Shown here: piece by piece, positions 35,003 to 44,978 of the stretch
Layout: each line of letters begins with the position of its first letter
Numbering within the stretch: position 1 is the first letter of the stretch
Source: Cytobacillus praedii
GTDB taxonomy: Bacteria > Bacillota > Bacilli > Bacillales > Cytobacillaceae
DNA: 64,000 nucleotides
Assembly (NCBI RefSeq): GCF_001439605.1
Contig: NZ_LMBX01000014.1
Span: 79,011 to 143,010, forward strand
Reading direction: 5' to 3'
Position numbers and translations under genes: made by a program
The notes under the pieces: model-generated
Told to the model about the DNA's origin: nothing
Seen by the model: only the letters and a program-made list of their open reading frames with translations
Database searches by the model: none

Positions 35003-37162
35003 ATGAAAAAAAAGTGGGTATTAGTGGTTGGCGCTCTCGTTTGTATGTTGTTTATTCTTACTGGCTTCTTTGCAACTCAATTAAAGGTAATGGGTGGATT
35101 AGAAGAAAAGGAAAATGTGATCGTATTAAAAAACAAACAGTGGAAAATTCATTTTTCTGAAAAACTCAATCCATCAAGTATTTCTGAGCATACTGTTTAT
35201 GTTTTGAATCAAAAGGGAGAGAGACAAAAGGCAACTGTTTCATTGAGTGAAGACCAAAAAACAATTCTTATTGAACCGCCAGAAAACGGTTATAGGTTTT
35301 CGTCCTATACATTACAACTATCAGAGGAAATCAAATCCAACATGGGCAGAAAAATGATAGCTAGTATTATACAGAGATTTACTGTTAAAGAATCATTGCC
35401 GGTTGTTGAATCGAATAGTAAATTAAACGAACATATCTTAAAAAGAATGACAGAAGTGTGGGAAAATAAGGAGTACACTGTTCAAGAGAAAGCTGCAATG
35501 GATTCAGCAGCAGGTGAATCTGAAAAGTCACAAAGTCATTCAGAAACAAATGTACAAGTGAATGGAATTGATGAGGCAGATATAGTCAAAACAGACGGCA
35601 AATATATTTATCAACTGAAAGATAATACACTGCAAATTGTTAAGGCAATTCCTGCTGATAAAATGTCTATTGAAAAAGAGATTACTTTTAACCAATCGTT
35701 TTATCCTTTTCAAATGTATTTACAAAATGATCGGTTAATCGTTATGGGCACAAGTTACGAAGGTCAGGAGATCGAAAAAAAGCCAGCAGATATGAACATT
35801 GCACCTATAAATGAAACAACGAAAGCGATTATTTATGATGTAAAAGAGAAAAACAATCCAAAAGAAATAAGGGAGTTTGAGATTGAAGGAACCCTTGTTA
35901 CTTCAAGGTTTATGGATGGTAAGGTATATTTAATTGCCAATAAATACCCAGATTATTGGCTGCTTCGTGAGAATCCAGAAATTGATATTCGACCTAGATA
36001 TTCAGATTCTGCTAGTCATACAAAAATGCAAGCTATTAATTATGATCAGATACAGTACTTTCCAGAATCAAAAGAAACCAATTTTACAAACATTGCTGTG
36101 ATTGATTTAGAAAAACCGGCTTCAAAAATAGCTCTCACAACGTATTTAGGCAGCGGAGAGCAGCTATATATGTCCAAAACCAATATTTATCTTGCTGTTA
36201 CGAATTATATGCCAATGGCGATTAAAGGAGATTATTCATTCAGCCCAGATACAACGATTTATAAATTTTCTGTAGATGGCATGAAGGTTGATTTCCACAG
36301 TTCTAACGAAATTGCAGGGACAATATTAAATCAATTCTCGATGGACGAATATAAAGGGTATTTCCGCATTGCTACTACTAAGGGGCAAGTATGGGATAAT
36401 TCAAGACCATCTGCCAATAACCTTTACATCCTGGATGAAAATTTAAAGCAAGCTGGAAAGCTAGAGGATTTAGCAAGAGGGGAACGAATATACTCAGCTC
36501 GCTTTATTAATGAAAGAATTTTCCTTGTTACGTTTAAGGAAACTGATCCACTCTTTGTCATTGACGGATCAAATCCTAAACAGCCAAAGGTATTAGGAGA
36601 ATTGAAAATACCTGGATTTAGCAACTATCTTCATCCATATGATGAAAATCATTTAATCGGTTTTGGCCATGATACAAAAGTAGTACCCGGAAAAGGGGCA
36701 AACGGACAGCCGATTATTTTCACTAACGGTGTAAAGCTTTCACTATTTGATATCAAAGATTTGTCGAATCCAAAGGAGAAATTTACAGAAATAATTGGCG
36801 GGAGGGGAACCTATTCCCCATTAAACTATGACCATAAGGCCCTGCTTTTTGATAAGAAGAAAAACCTATTCGCTTTCCCAATAACCGTTTATGAAAATGG
36901 AAAATCATCTAATGAAATGGAATGGGACTCAACCTTTAAATTCCAAGGCGCGTACGTTTACAACATTGATCTAAAAAAGGGATTTTCTCTGAAGGCTAAA
37001 ATGACTCATAATGATCCAAATGCCATTTATGAGGAGTGGGAAGACAGCATCCAACGGGTCCTTTATATTGGTGACTCATTCTATGCGTTATCGCCAAATA
37101 AAATTAGCTCGTATGAATTAGGATCTTATAAGTTAAAAGGAGAGCTGAATCTTAAAAAATAG
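35003..37162 (+). CDS. Membrane-anchored C-terminal beta-propeller domain protein
   Basis: This 719-residue protein has a basic N-terminus and one hydrophobic anchor (about 5-26). A Big_5/SbsA-like Ig segment follows (about 40-125: WKIHFSEKLNPSSISEHTVY, YTLQLSEEI). A long beta-propeller domain of the 'C-terminal beta-propeller, WD40-like' family begins at about 185 with VQVNGIDEADIVKTDGKYIY, the family hallmark. It should face outward. No enzymatic activity is known for the family. The upstream ECF-type promoter suggests envelope-stress control. Confidence 0.87.
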   Translation: MKKKWVLVVGALVCMLFILTGFFATQLKVMGGLEEKENVIVLKNKQWKIHFSEKLNPSSISEHTVYVLNQKGERQKATVSLSEDQKTILIEPPENGYRFSSYTLQLSEEIKSNMGRKMIASIIQRFTVKESLPVVESNSKLNEHILKRMTEVWENKEYTVQEKAAMDSAAGESEKSQSHSETNVQVNGIDEADIVKTDGKYIYQLKDNTLQIVKAIPADKMSIEKEITFNQSFYPFQMYLQNDRLIVMGTSYEGQEIEKKPADMNIAPINETTKAIIYDVKEKNNPKEIREFEIEGTLVTSRFMDGKVYLIANKYPDYWLLRENPEIDIRPRYSDSASHTKMQAINYDQIQYFPESKETNFTNIAVIDLEKPASKIALTTYLGSGEQLYMSKTNIYLAVTNYMPMAIKGDYSFSPDTTIYKFSVDGMKVDFHSSNEIAGTILNQFSMDEYKGYFRIATTKGQVWDNSRPSANNLYILDENLKQAGKLEDLARGERIYSARFINERIFLVTFKETDPLFVIDGSNPKQPKVLGELKIPGFSNYLHPYDENHLIGFGHDTKVVPGKGANGQPIIFTNGVKLSLFDIKDLSNPKEKFTEIIGGRGTYSPLNYDHKALLFDKKKNLFAFPITVYENGKSSNEMEWDSTFKFQGAYVYNIDLKKGFSLKAKMTHNDPNAIYEEWEDSIQRVLYIGDSFYALSPNKISSYELGSYKLKGELNLKK

Positions 37163-37170
37163 TGAAAGGA

Positions 37171-37200
37171 AGCACCCAGATAATGGGTGCTATTTTTATT
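37171..37200 (+). terminator. Terminator of the beta-propeller gene
   Basis: AGCACCCA and TGGGTGCT form an 8-bp stem with a 5-nt loop, followed by ATTTTTATT. Confidence 0.82.
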
Positions 37201-37266
37201 GAAGAATGATGGAAATTCCTTCATAATTAAACGTAAACAACTGTTCTTTTAAGACTGGAGTAATCT

Positions 37267-37848
37267 ATGAATCTATTATTTTATTATGTTTGTTCTTATT
37301 TCTTTGGCAATATTTTAACCGCACATTTTCTTATTAAAATTCTTCATAAGGGAGAAATTAGCGGGGAAGGTTCAGGTAATCCTGGTGCAAGAAACGCAGG
37401 TCGTTTATATGGAAAAAAAGCTTTTGTTCTTACTTTTCTTGGGGATGCCCTAAAAGGAGCTCTAGTTGTTTTCATTGGCAGATTGCTTGAGTTGTCTGCG
37501 TTGGAACAATTAATAGGGCTTGCATTTGCATTAATCGGGCACATCAAACCAATTCTATTCCGGTTTAGAGGAGGGAAGGGAATCTCTACTTTTATTGGTG
37601 GGGCACTCACATTTGAACCATTATTAGCGATTGTTATCATTAGCGCATTTTTAATCACCTATCCATTTACAAAAAGTTTTACCTTTTCCGGTCTTGGTTC
37701 CTTTCTCGTTCTGCCTGTTGCTGTTTTTTTCCTCCATGATTCTGTCTCGTCGATGTGGGGATTCATTGGGCTGACACTTATTATTCTGTTAGCACATTCA
37801 CAGAACTTGTTTGAAAAATGGAGAAAAAACAATCCTAACCGAAATTAA
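37267..37848 (+). CDS. plsY: PlsY-type glycerol-3-phosphate acyltransferase (paralogue)
   Basis: This 193-residue membrane protein has five or so helices and the three PlsY motifs: GSGNPGARNAGR near 36-47, the GDALKGALVV segment near 59-68 and FRFRGGKGIST near 98-108. PlsY transfers the acyl group from acyl-phosphate to glycerol-3-phosphate to start phospholipid synthesis. The usual Bacillus plsY is next to parEC, so this isolated gene is probably a second copy. Its 3' end lies in a bidirectional terminator. Confidence 0.88.
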   Translation: MNLLFYYVCSYFFGNILTAHFLIKILHKGEISGEGSGNPGARNAGRLYGKKAFVLTFLGDALKGALVVFIGRLLELSALEQLIGLAFALIGHIKPILFRFRGGKGISTFIGGALTFEPLLAIVIISAFLITYPFTKSFTFSGLGSFLVLPVAVFFLHDSVSSMWGFIGLTLIILLAHSQNLFEKWRKNNPNRN

Positions 37849-37868
37849 CTTCGGTTAGGATTGTTTTT
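37826..37868. terminator. Bidirectional terminator between plsY and the haemoglobin gene
   Basis: AAAACAATCCTAACCGAA and TTCGGTTAGGATTGTTTT form an 18-bp stem with a 6-nt loop and A/T runs on both sides. It overlaps the ends of both convergent coding regions. Confidence 0.92.
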
Positions 37869-38259
37869 ATTCAGGATCAGGACTATTTACCATAATGCCA
37901 GCAACCTGAGTCAATCGATCATAGAAAACAGGACCAGAAGGATGTTCATCCAGCCCAATCTCATGAAAGGCTTCCTTCATACAGCGAAGCCAGCACTTTG
38001 CTCGTGTTGGTGTGATTTCAAAAGGAAGATGTCTTCTTTGCATCGCAGGAGGGCCAAACTCTTCACTATAAAGAGCTGGTCCACCAGTAAATTGAGAAAG
38101 AAACATCCGCTGCTTTCTTTTTATTTCTTCCATGTCATCTTCAAACAGTGGCCGCAAATCTTTATCTGCATACACTCTCGGATAAAAAGCATTGACTAAT
38201 TTATCAATGGTATCCGCGCCGCCAATTTCATCAAAAAGATTCTTAAATTTATAATCCAT
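37867..38259 (-). CDS. yjbI: Group II truncated haemoglobin (YjbI/GlbO type)
   Basis: This 130-residue 2/2 globin has the proximal histidine H77 (in MQRRHLPFEI), tyrosine B10 at about Y26 (NAFYPRVYAD) and the group II-specific tryptophan W90 (AKCWLRCM). These oxygen-avid globins are linked to oxidative or nitrosative stress. The gene is alone here, not next to yjbH as in B. subtilis. The ATG follows AGGTGAG. An Fnr-like site lies upstream at 38326. Confidence 0.93.
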   Translation of the reverse strand: MDYKFKNLFDEIGGADTIDKLVNAFYPRVYADKDLRPLFEDDMEEIKRKQRMFLSQFTGGPALYSEEFGPPAMQRRHLPFEITPTRAKCWLRCMKEAFHEIGLDEHPSGPVFYDRLTQVAGIMVNSPDPE

Positions 38260-38298
38260 TTTTACTCACCTACTAACGATATTCTATCAGTTATCCTA

Positions 38299-38341
38299 AT
38301 TATAATGATTAATAGTATAAATTTTTGTGATTTAGATCACG
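38299..38341 (-). promoter_or_regulatory. Fnr/Crp-type site and promoter of the haemoglobin gene
   Basis: TGTGA-N6-TCAC-G (38326-38341) matches the Fnr/Crp half-site pattern. On the minus strand TATAAT lies at 38304-38299 and the -35 position is CAAAAA, not TTGACA, as expected for an activator-dependent promoter. The dyad centre (38333.5) is about 41.5 bp before the predicted start point near 38292, the class II position. Confidence 0.6.
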
Positions 38342-38894
38342 TTTGGTTAAACGTTCATTAGAGAAGATTTTCTAATTGTACATTATACATTACTCTTCCT
38401 AAAGGATAGTCAAATAGAAAGATAAATAGGGTGGGGAAAAGGAAGAAAAAAGATTATACAATGCGGAAGCGTCGAAGCGGGTCAAAAAGAAGTGGTGAAG
38501 GCAGGGAATAGGTTATCAAAAATGCTCGATTTCCAGAATAAAAATCTATTTATCTATTGTAAAAAAACTCTGGCTGCCTTGTATTGTAATATCATCATCT
38601 CCAGAAATGTGTGTGGTTTAATAAATTTTGGCTAAAACAAGGTTATTCTCGTTATAAACAAGTTCATCATATCTAATGTGCATGTGAAACTTGTTAGGAC
38701 TCGATTATCTCTGATTGCAATTAATCTGGCTGAAGACTGCATAGACAAAGACAGTGCTTCCTTTTTATTAGCAATATTCGTCAAAAATTCTACTTTACTG
38801 CACATATTTTTATTAGCCCTTCAAATTCTGTCAAACCATTGTGATTTGGGGTATAACCAGCATTCGCAAGATACTAATTTATCCATTGTTTAAA
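38342..38894. other. Gene-poor region with possible remnants
   Basis: These 550 bp have no intact gene that I trust. On the minus strand around 38790-38870 one frame reads LANAGYTPNHNGLTEFEGLI before a stop, and another reads on as VEFLTNIANKKEALSLSMQS, which look like pieces of a decayed gene. A plus-strand ORF at 38678-38893 has no binding site. Confidence 0.4.
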
Positions 38895-39053
38895 CTAATC
38901 TTCAAAAACAAATTTTATTTCTTCATCATGATTGCTGTTTTCTTCATCCGACATTTCGTAATCCGTTCCAAGGTTAATTACAGCTGACTCCGTCGTAAAT
39001 GCACCATTCATACTTTCTATTAATAATGTCATTTCAGGAATATTATCTTCCAT
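38895..39053 (-). CDS. 52-residue acidic protein
   Basis: ATG 39053 follows a perfect AGGAGGTG at 9 nt, much better than the longer in-frame start at 39182. The product MEDNIPEMTLLIESMNGAFT, then a tail with SDEENSNHDEE, is strongly acidic and has no membrane segment. I do not recognise it. It is transcribed away from the operon at 39182, sharing a 128-bp spacer. Confidence 0.65.
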   Translation of the reverse strand: MEDNIPEMTLLIESMNGAFTTESAVINLGTDYEMSDEENSNHDEEIKFVFED

Positions 39054-39181
39054 TTCAATACACCTCCTGATAATAGAGTGTGGAAATTCATCAAAATTAT
39101 TCATAAACTCATACTCATTTTGAATAAGCATACTTCCATTAACAAAACCTATAAACAAGTCTGATTGGAGGTATGTTTTCA

Positions 39182-39322
39182 ATGGAAAAAGATATTGAAT
39201 GTTTAGATGATAAAGATATTATGCACCATTTAATGTCCGAACAAATTGCCTATATATGTGTGAAGGAAGAGGAAGAACGAATGCGTGCTGAAACCGATAA
39301 TACAAAGGGGCATAGTACATGA
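39182..39322 (+). CDS. 46-residue acidic small protein, first gene of the DUF3889 operon
   Basis: ATG 39182 follows GGAGG. The product MEKDIECLDDKDIMHHLMSE, then QIAYICVKEEEERMRAE, is hydrophilic and helical. Its stop overlaps the next gene's ATG (ATGA at 39319-39322), which argues strongly for a translated, coupled gene. No family is recognised. Confidence 0.7.
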   Translation: MEKDIECLDDKDIMHHLMSEQIAYICVKEEEERMRAETDNTKGHST

Positions 39323-39633
39323 AGAAGAATGCTTCTGCTTGTCTATTGATTATAGGGGTTTTATTATTTTCAGGCTTTCCTTCTTATGCATCGCCGCCAT
39401 CCTATGCAAAATGGGGACAACTTGCTGTTAAGACAGCAAAAGAAAAATATCCTCGTGCGAATATTGTAGACTATTTGCATATTGGGAGAGAGGACAAGCC
39501 AAATTCTTCGATAGAAAAGTTTAAGCTTTGGGTGGATGATCAGGGTAAAGAGTTCGGACTACTCATTCAGATTGAATTTGATCCCAAAAATGATCAGGTT
39601 ATACGTGTAAATACACAAAGAACAAGCAATTAA
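39319..39633 (+). CDS. Secreted DUF3889 family protein
   Basis: This 104-residue protein has a signal peptide (about 1-24, ending near SYASP) and a mature domain of the DUF3889 family: PPSYAKWGQLAVKTAKEKYP, ANIVDYLHIGRE and EKFKLWVDDQGKEFGLLIQI. Such small exported proteins are common in bacilli and spores, but their role is unknown. Translation is coupled to the preceding small gene by an ATGA overlap. Confidence 0.85.
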   Translation: MKKNASACLLIIGVLLFSGFPSYASPPSYAKWGQLAVKTAKEKYPRANIVDYLHIGREDKPNSSIEKFKLWVDDQGKEFGLLIQIEFDPKNDQVIRVNTQRTSN

Positions 39634-39638
39634 AAAAT

Positions 39639-39674
39639 CCAATAGCATCTGCACGTAAAAGCAGATGCTATTGG
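39639..39674. terminator. Terminator serving metH and the DUF3889 gene
   Basis: CCAATAGCATCTGC and GCAGATGCTATTGG form a perfect 14-bp stem with an 8-nt loop. On the minus strand a TTTTTT run follows, so it ends the met operon. Confidence 0.9.
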
Positions 39675-39680
39675 ATGAAT

Positions 39681-42600
39681 TCAAACCTTTAATACATTAA
39701 AGTATCTTGCGTCAGGATGGGCAAAGACAATAGCTGAAACGGATGCTTCAGGCTCCATCATACAGCCGTCGGTTAAATGAACACCAATGTCCTCTGGACA
39801 GATTAAACGGAAGAGCTTTTTCTGATCATCTAAGTCTGGACAAGCTGGATAACCGAAAGAATAACGCTGCCCATGATATTTTGCAGAAAAACGATCCTTC
39901 ATGGTCATTTCAACTGGATCAGGGAACCCCCAGCGATCTCTAATTTGGCGATGAATAAGTTCAGCAAAGCCTTCAGCCGTTTCAAGGGCAAGTGACTGAA
40001 GGGCATGGCATTCTAGAAAACGGCCTTGTTCTTTTAAATGATCTGCCACTTGACGAATGCCTCTCCCAGCAGTGACGGTAAAGAAGGCGACATAATCCAT
40101 TTGTCCGCTAGCTGTAGACTTTAAATAATCTGCTAGACAAAGATAGGGTTCAACTTCTTGCCTTGGAAATTCAAATGTTTCAATAATGGCTGTTTGCTCT
40201 TCATTATAAATAATAATTTTATCGCCATCTGACTGTGCTGGGAAAAATTGATAAACTGCGGCAGGCTTGATCCAATCATTAGCCTTTGATTCTTGAAGCA
40301 AGTCATTCACCATATCATTTATTTTAATCGCCTTCTCATCACCTTCAGCAAGTAATTTTTCGAGCTTTCCTTTTAAGCCAAGATGATGTCCGATTAACAT
40401 CTGCTTATTAATATAGGGTTCAATATGGGAAAGGGAATAGGACTTCAGTAATCTTCGTTTTAAATCCATTGGAACAAAAACAGGAACATTTATATCTAAT
40501 TTTGGTCTCATTTTTATGGCTGTTGCTGTATTCAATCCGGTTCTATCAAAAGGTACAGCATTCAAAGCAGCGGTTTGTTTTTCGACTTGCTGAAGCTTTA
40601 GTTTTTCTACTTCTGAAGGCTCCTGCAGCTGGTTGGCAAGCGAAAGGCCATTCATCGCATCCTTTGCATAAAGTACGAGCCCATCGTACTCTTTAGCGAT
40701 TTTTGTATCGGTAAATTTTCGTGATAAGGCAGCACCGCCAACTAAAATTGGGATGTCAATTCCAGCTTGCTTTAAATCATGGGCGGTTATGACCATTTGC
40801 TGTGCTGATTTCACAAGCAAACCAGATAATCCAACCATATTTGGCTTTTCCTTTTTTATCGTCTCTACTAGCTGTGCTGGTGCTACTTTAATTCCAAGAT
40901 CAATCACTTCATATCCATTATTGCTTAAAATAATATCGACTAAATTCTTGCCAATATCATGCACATCACCCTTAACAGTTGCAAGGACAATTTTTCCCTT
41001 TCCGGCTGTTGTGTCATCCTTTTCCATATAAGGCTCTAAAAATGAAACAGAAGTTTTCATCACTTCTGCACTTTGAAGCACCTCGGCTACAATTAGTTGA
41101 TTATCATTAAACAACCGGCCAACTTCCTTCATTCCATCCATTAGTGGGCCATTTATGATTTCAAGGGGAGCAGGATAGACTTTAAGTGCCTCTTCAAGAT
41201 CAGCTGTCAGTCCTTCTTTCGTTCCTTCAACAACATAATAGGCAAGACGTTCCTCCAGTGTCATATCAGGCAAAATACTTTTCTGCTCCTTTTTCTTGTC
41301 ACGATAAAAGTCTGTAAACTCTGCTAGCGCTTGATCAGTTGTTTCAAAAAGCAGCTTTTCTGCAAGCAGTACTTCTTCTTTAGGTATAGAGGCAAATCTC
41401 TCTAACTTTTCCGTATTAACAATGGCATAATCTAAGCCAGCTTGTGTGCAGTGATAGAGAAAAACAGAATTTAAGACCTCTCGACCGACAGGAGGGAGGC
41501 CAAATGACACATTACTAATACCTAGGATCGTTTGAACTTCAGGCATTTCGTCTTTTATTAGCCGAATGCCTTCTACCGTGGCTTTCGCTGATCCAATATA
41601 TTGTACGTCACCTGTTCCAACAGGGAAGACTAGCGGATCAAAAATAATATCCTCCGGTTGAATGCTGTATTTATTCACCAGTAACTCGTATGAGCGCTTC
41701 GCAATTTCAAGCTTTTTATCAGCAGTAACACCCATCCCTTTTTCATCAATTGTACCCACGACCACAGCAGCACCATACGTATGAATTAGGGGAGCGGTCA
41801 CTGCAAATTTTTCTTCACCGTCCTCAAGATTAATCGAGTTAATAATCGCTTTGCCCTGAGAGTACGTCAGAGCCTTTTCTATTACATTTTCATCGGTAGA
41901 ATCAATAACAAGGGGAGCCTTCACTTTTTTGACAAGCTCTTTCATAAAGTTTTCTACATCTTCAAGCTCTTCACGATCTGGATCTGCAAGACAAACATCG
42001 ATTACATGAGCTCCGCCTTTTATTTGTGCGCGGGCAATTTCCGAAGCTTCCTCAAATTTTCCTTCTCGAATCAATCGTTTGAATTTTCGTGAACCAATGA
42101 CATTTGTTCGTTCGCCAACCATGATTGGACGGAGAGTAGGATCATCATAAATAAATGGTTCGATCCCGGAAACTTTATGAATTGTACTCTTTTCAAACAC
42201 TCGCGGTGAATATTTTTTCATTTCATCGGAAATTGCTTTAATGTGTTCAGGGGTAGTTCCACAGCAGCCCCCGACGATATTCAGCCAGCCTTCTGAAGCA
42301 AAGCCTCCCAGTTTTTGTGCTAACGTCTCAGGGGTTTCATGGTATTGCCCTTCCTCATCAGGCAGCCCTGCATTCGGATAACAGCTAATTGCTGTAGATG
42401 CAAGGCTTGATAAGGATCGTATATGATCCTGCATGAATTCAGGGCCTGTTGCACAGTTTAATCCCACAGCCAATGGCTTCATATGTTCTAATGAGATATA
42501 AAAAGCTTCAATCGATTGTCCTGCAAGAGTGGTCCCCATCGGTTCAATCGTTCCAGATATAATAAGCGGCAATTGTTTACCCGTTTTTTTGAAAGCGTTT

Positions 42601-43133
42601 TGAATGCCAATGAATCCAGCTTTTACATTCAGCATATCCTGACTCGTTTCAAGCAGAAGAAGGTCGACATTTCCATCAATTAACCCTAGTGCTTGCTCCT
42701 CATAAGATTGAATAAGTGTTTCAAATGTCGTACCACCTGTAACACTTAATGTTTTTGTTGTTGGTCCCAGAGAACCAGCAACAAATCTCGGAAATTCATC
42801 TGTTGATAGTTGATCAGCTGCCTTTTTAGCAATCTGAGCAGATTTCTTATTAAGCTCGTAAGCCTTGTGTGCTAGCCCATATTCCTCTAAAACAACACTT
42901 GTTGCACCAAAGGTATTCGTTTCAATGATGTCAGCACCAGCATGCAAATACTCAAGGTGAATCCGTTCAATAAGAGAAGGGAGGGTAATTGTTAAATACT
43001 CATTGCAGCCTTCATATTCCTCACCGCCAAAATCATCTGCAGATAAATTAGCATTTTGAAGCATAGTGCCCATTGCGCCATCCATAATGAGAATTTTTTT
43101 CTCTAGTTGTTTAGTTAATACTGATTTTTGCAT
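39681..43133 (-). CDS. metH: Cobalamin-dependent methionine synthase
   Basis: This 1150-residue four-module enzyme transfers the methyl group of methyltetrahydrofolate to homocysteine via cobalamin. In order it has the homocysteine domain with zinc-binding GGCCGT near 285, the pterin-binding domain ([17 protein letters not shown], about 335-590), and the B12 domain with the cobalt-ligating DVHDIGKN near 735. A C-terminal reactivation domain with SAM-binding features follows ([33 protein letters not shown]). The start follows AGGAGG and overlaps yitJ by 23 nt. It is the last gene of the S-box operon. Confidence 0.96.
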   Translation of the reverse strand: MQKSVLTKQLEKKILIMDGAMGTMLQNANLSADDFGGEEYEGCNEYLTITLPSLIERIHLEYLHAGADIIETNTFGATSVVLEEYGLAHKAYELNKKSAQIAKKAADQLSTDEFPRFVAGSLGPTTKTLSVTGGTTFETLIQSYEEQALGLIDGNVDLLLLETSQDMLNVKAGFIGIQNAFKKTGKQLPLIISGTIEPMGTTLAGQSIEAFYISLEHMKPLAVGLNCATGPEFMQDHIRSLSSLASTAISCYPNAGLPDEEGQYHETPETLAQKLGGFASEGWLNIVGGCCGTTPEHIKAISDEMKKYSPRVFEKSTIHKVSGIEPFIYDDPTLRPIMVGERTNVIGSRKFKRLIREGKFEEASEIARAQIKGGAHVIDVCLADPDREELEDVENFMKELVKKVKAPLVIDSTDENVIEKALTYSQGKAIINSINLEDGEEKFAVTAPLIHTYGAAVVVGTIDEKGMGVTADKKLEIAKRSYELLVNKYSIQPEDIIFDPLVFPVGTGDVQYIGSAKATVEGIRLIKDEMPEVQTILGISNVSFGLPPVGREVLNSVFLYHCTQAGLDYAIVNTEKLERFASIPKEEVLLAEKLLFETTDQALAEFTDFYRDKKKEQKSILPDMTLEERLAYYVVEGTKEGLTADLEEALKVYPAPLEIINGPLMDGMKEVGRLFNDNQLIVAEVLQSAEVMKTSVSFLEPYMEKDDTTAGKGKIVLATVKGDVHDIGKNLVDIILSNNGYEVIDLGIKVAPAQLVETIKKEKPNMVGLSGLLVKSAQQMVITAHDLKQAGIDIPILVGGAALSRKFTDTKIAKEYDGLVLYAKDAMNGLSLANQLQEPSEVEKLKLQQVEKQTAALNAVPFDRTGLNTATAIKMRPKLDINVPVFVPMDLKRRLLKSYSLSHIEPYINKQMLIGHHLGLKGKLEKLLAEGDEKAIKINDMVNDLLQESKANDWIKPAAVYQFFPAQSDGDKIIIYNEEQTAIIETFEFPRQEVEPYLCLADYLKSTASGQMDYVAFFTVTAGRGIRQVADHLKEQGRFLECHALQSLALETAEGFAELIHRQIRDRWGFPDPVEMTMKDRFSAKYHGQRYSFGYPACPDLDDQKKLFRLICPEDIGVHLTDGCMMEPEASVSAIVFAHPDARYFNVLKV

Positions 43134-44976
43134 TTTCGTTCCTCCTCGTAATCTTAGCGCTCACTTCATGTGCATATAATGCTAATTCAGCAGTAAGATC
43201 AAAACGCATAAACGGTGTTATCAAGTAAATTCCATTAAAAAGTTCACATGCTGCATCGATTAAAGATTTCGCAATTGCTACTCCTTCAAGTGCTGCATTG
43301 ACTGGGTCATCCTTAAGATTGGCCATACGGTTGCGTATTTCTTCTGATATTTTTATTCCTGGTACCTCATTATGAAGGAATTCTGTATTTTTGCTCCCTG
43401 TTAATGGCATAATCCCAATGTATATGGGCCTTTCTAAGTGTTTGACAGCTGCATGAATTTCCAATAATTTTTTCTCTGAAAAAACTGGCTGGCTAACGAA
43501 ATAATCTGCCCCATAAGAAATTTTCTTTTCCAGTCTTTGCACGGCTTTTTCAATGGATCGAACATTTGGATTAAAGGCAGCACCCACAGAAAAAACCGAT
43601 TGTTCCTGTAAATGTTTTCCTGAAACAGAAATCCCTTCATTAAATAGTTTAATCATCTTAATTAACTCAAACGATGATAAATCGTATACCGAAGAAGCCC
43701 CTGGAAAATCACCCACTCTTGCCGGATCACCGGTTAATGCCAATACATCATATAGTCCTAATGTGTGAAGTCCCATCAAATGAGATTGAAGACCAATAAT
43801 ATTCCTGTCTCTGCAAGTAATGTGTACTAATGGACGCATGCCTATTTCCTTTTTAACCCGATAGCCTAGTGCTGAATTACAAATTCTTGGCGTTGCAAGT
43901 GAATTATCAGCAAGAGTAATGGCATCAATTCCAATTTCTTTAAAAGCCTTCACACCCTCAAAAAATTTTGCTGTATTAAGGTGCTTAGGGGGATCAAGTT
44001 CGACAATAACAGATGATCTCATTTTTACGATATCCTCTAAAGGAGTATATTCTCTTACAGGTAGATTTCCATCAGAAATACGTATCTGCTCACGTTTCTT
44101 AATTAATTTTTCTGAAATTGGAGGGAGGCCCTTGAGTTCAGATGCAAAGGCTTGAATATGATCAGGCGTTGTACCGCAGCAGCCGCCAATTAATCGAACA
44201 CCTTGATTTCGAAAAGCTTTTGCAGACTGTCTGAAATAATTTGGGTCTCCTTCATAATGAAATTTCCCATCCGTATAAGCTGGGATACTTGCATTTGGAT
44301 AAGCTGATAAATAGGCTCGGTTTGGAAGGGGAATATCCTCCAATGTTTCTAGCATATGGTGGGGGCCAAGACGGCAATTTAACCCAACAACATCAGCGCC
44401 AAGATTCTCGAGCCGTTCGATAGCTTTTGAAATGGGTGTTTGATCCTGAAGAACACCGACTTCATGAAGGGAAACTTGGGCAATAATAGGTAATTCAGTT
44501 TCTTTCCGAACAATTTGGAGGACATTTTCCAGTTCTTCAATGTCATAATACGTTTCAAGTAATATACCATCTACCCCTTCAAGAAGGAGACAGTAGAGCT
44601 GCTCCCGAAAACTTCTTTTTATCTCCTCAAGAACAACCATATTTGGCTTCATTCCTCGGATTCCGCCAATTGTTCCAACTACATAGCTGTCTTTTCCAGC
44701 AGCTTTTCGGGCATTTCGGACTGCGGCAGTATTGATATCCTTTACATTATCCTCAAGGCCATATCTTTGAAGTTTTATATAGTTGGCGGCATAGGAATTG
44801 GTTTGAATAAGGTTTGCACCTGCATGTATATATGCTTTATGAATTTGCTGGATTTGATCCGCTTGTGATATATTTAATTCTTCAAAACAGCAATCTGTCC
44901 CATAAGAATAGAGTAGGGTTCCCATTGCTCCATCAGCAATGAGGATTTCATTTTTCATTCTTTCAAGGAAACTCAT
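43111..44976 (-). CDS. yitJ: Bifunctional homocysteine S-methyltransferase / methylenetetrahydrofolate reductase
   Basis: This 621-residue protein has an N-terminal homocysteine S-methyltransferase domain (DGAMGTLLY near the start, zinc cysteines in [11 protein letters not shown] near 275) and a C-terminal MetF domain ([40 protein letters not shown]). It reduces methylene-THF and so feeds methyl-THF to MetH. ATG 44976 is preferred to ATG 44982 because GGAG is 7 nt away from the former and touches the latter. It lies directly after metC. Confidence 0.94.
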   Translation of the reverse strand: MSFLERMKNEILIADGAMGTLLYSYGTDCCFEELNISQADQIQQIHKAYIHAGANLIQTNSYAANYIKLQRYGLEDNVKDINTAAVRNARKAAGKDSYVVGTIGGIRGMKPNMVVLEEIKRSFREQLYCLLLEGVDGILLETYYDIEELENVLQIVRKETELPIIAQVSLHEVGVLQDQTPISKAIERLENLGADVVGLNCRLGPHHMLETLEDIPLPNRAYLSAYPNASIPAYTDGKFHYEGDPNYFRQSAKAFRNQGVRLIGGCCGTTPDHIQAFASELKGLPPISEKLIKKREQIRISDGNLPVREYTPLEDIVKMRSSVIVELDPPKHLNTAKFFEGVKAFKEIGIDAITLADNSLATPRICNSALGYRVKKEIGMRPLVHITCRDRNIIGLQSHLMGLHTLGLYDVLALTGDPARVGDFPGASSVYDLSSFELIKMIKLFNEGISVSGKHLQEQSVFSVGAAFNPNVRSIEKAVQRLEKKISYGADYFVSQPVFSEKKLLEIHAAVKHLERPIYIGIMPLTGSKNTEFLHNEVPGIKISEEIRNRMANLKDDPVNAALEGVAIAKSLIDAACELFNGIYLITPFMRFDLTAELALYAHEVSAKITRRNENAKISIN

Positions 44977-44978
44977 TT

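Noticed and set aside
38678..38893. 71-codon plus-strand ORF in the gene-poor region
   Set aside because: No ribosome binding site; the minus strand of the same stretch looks more protein-like, as a decayed gene.
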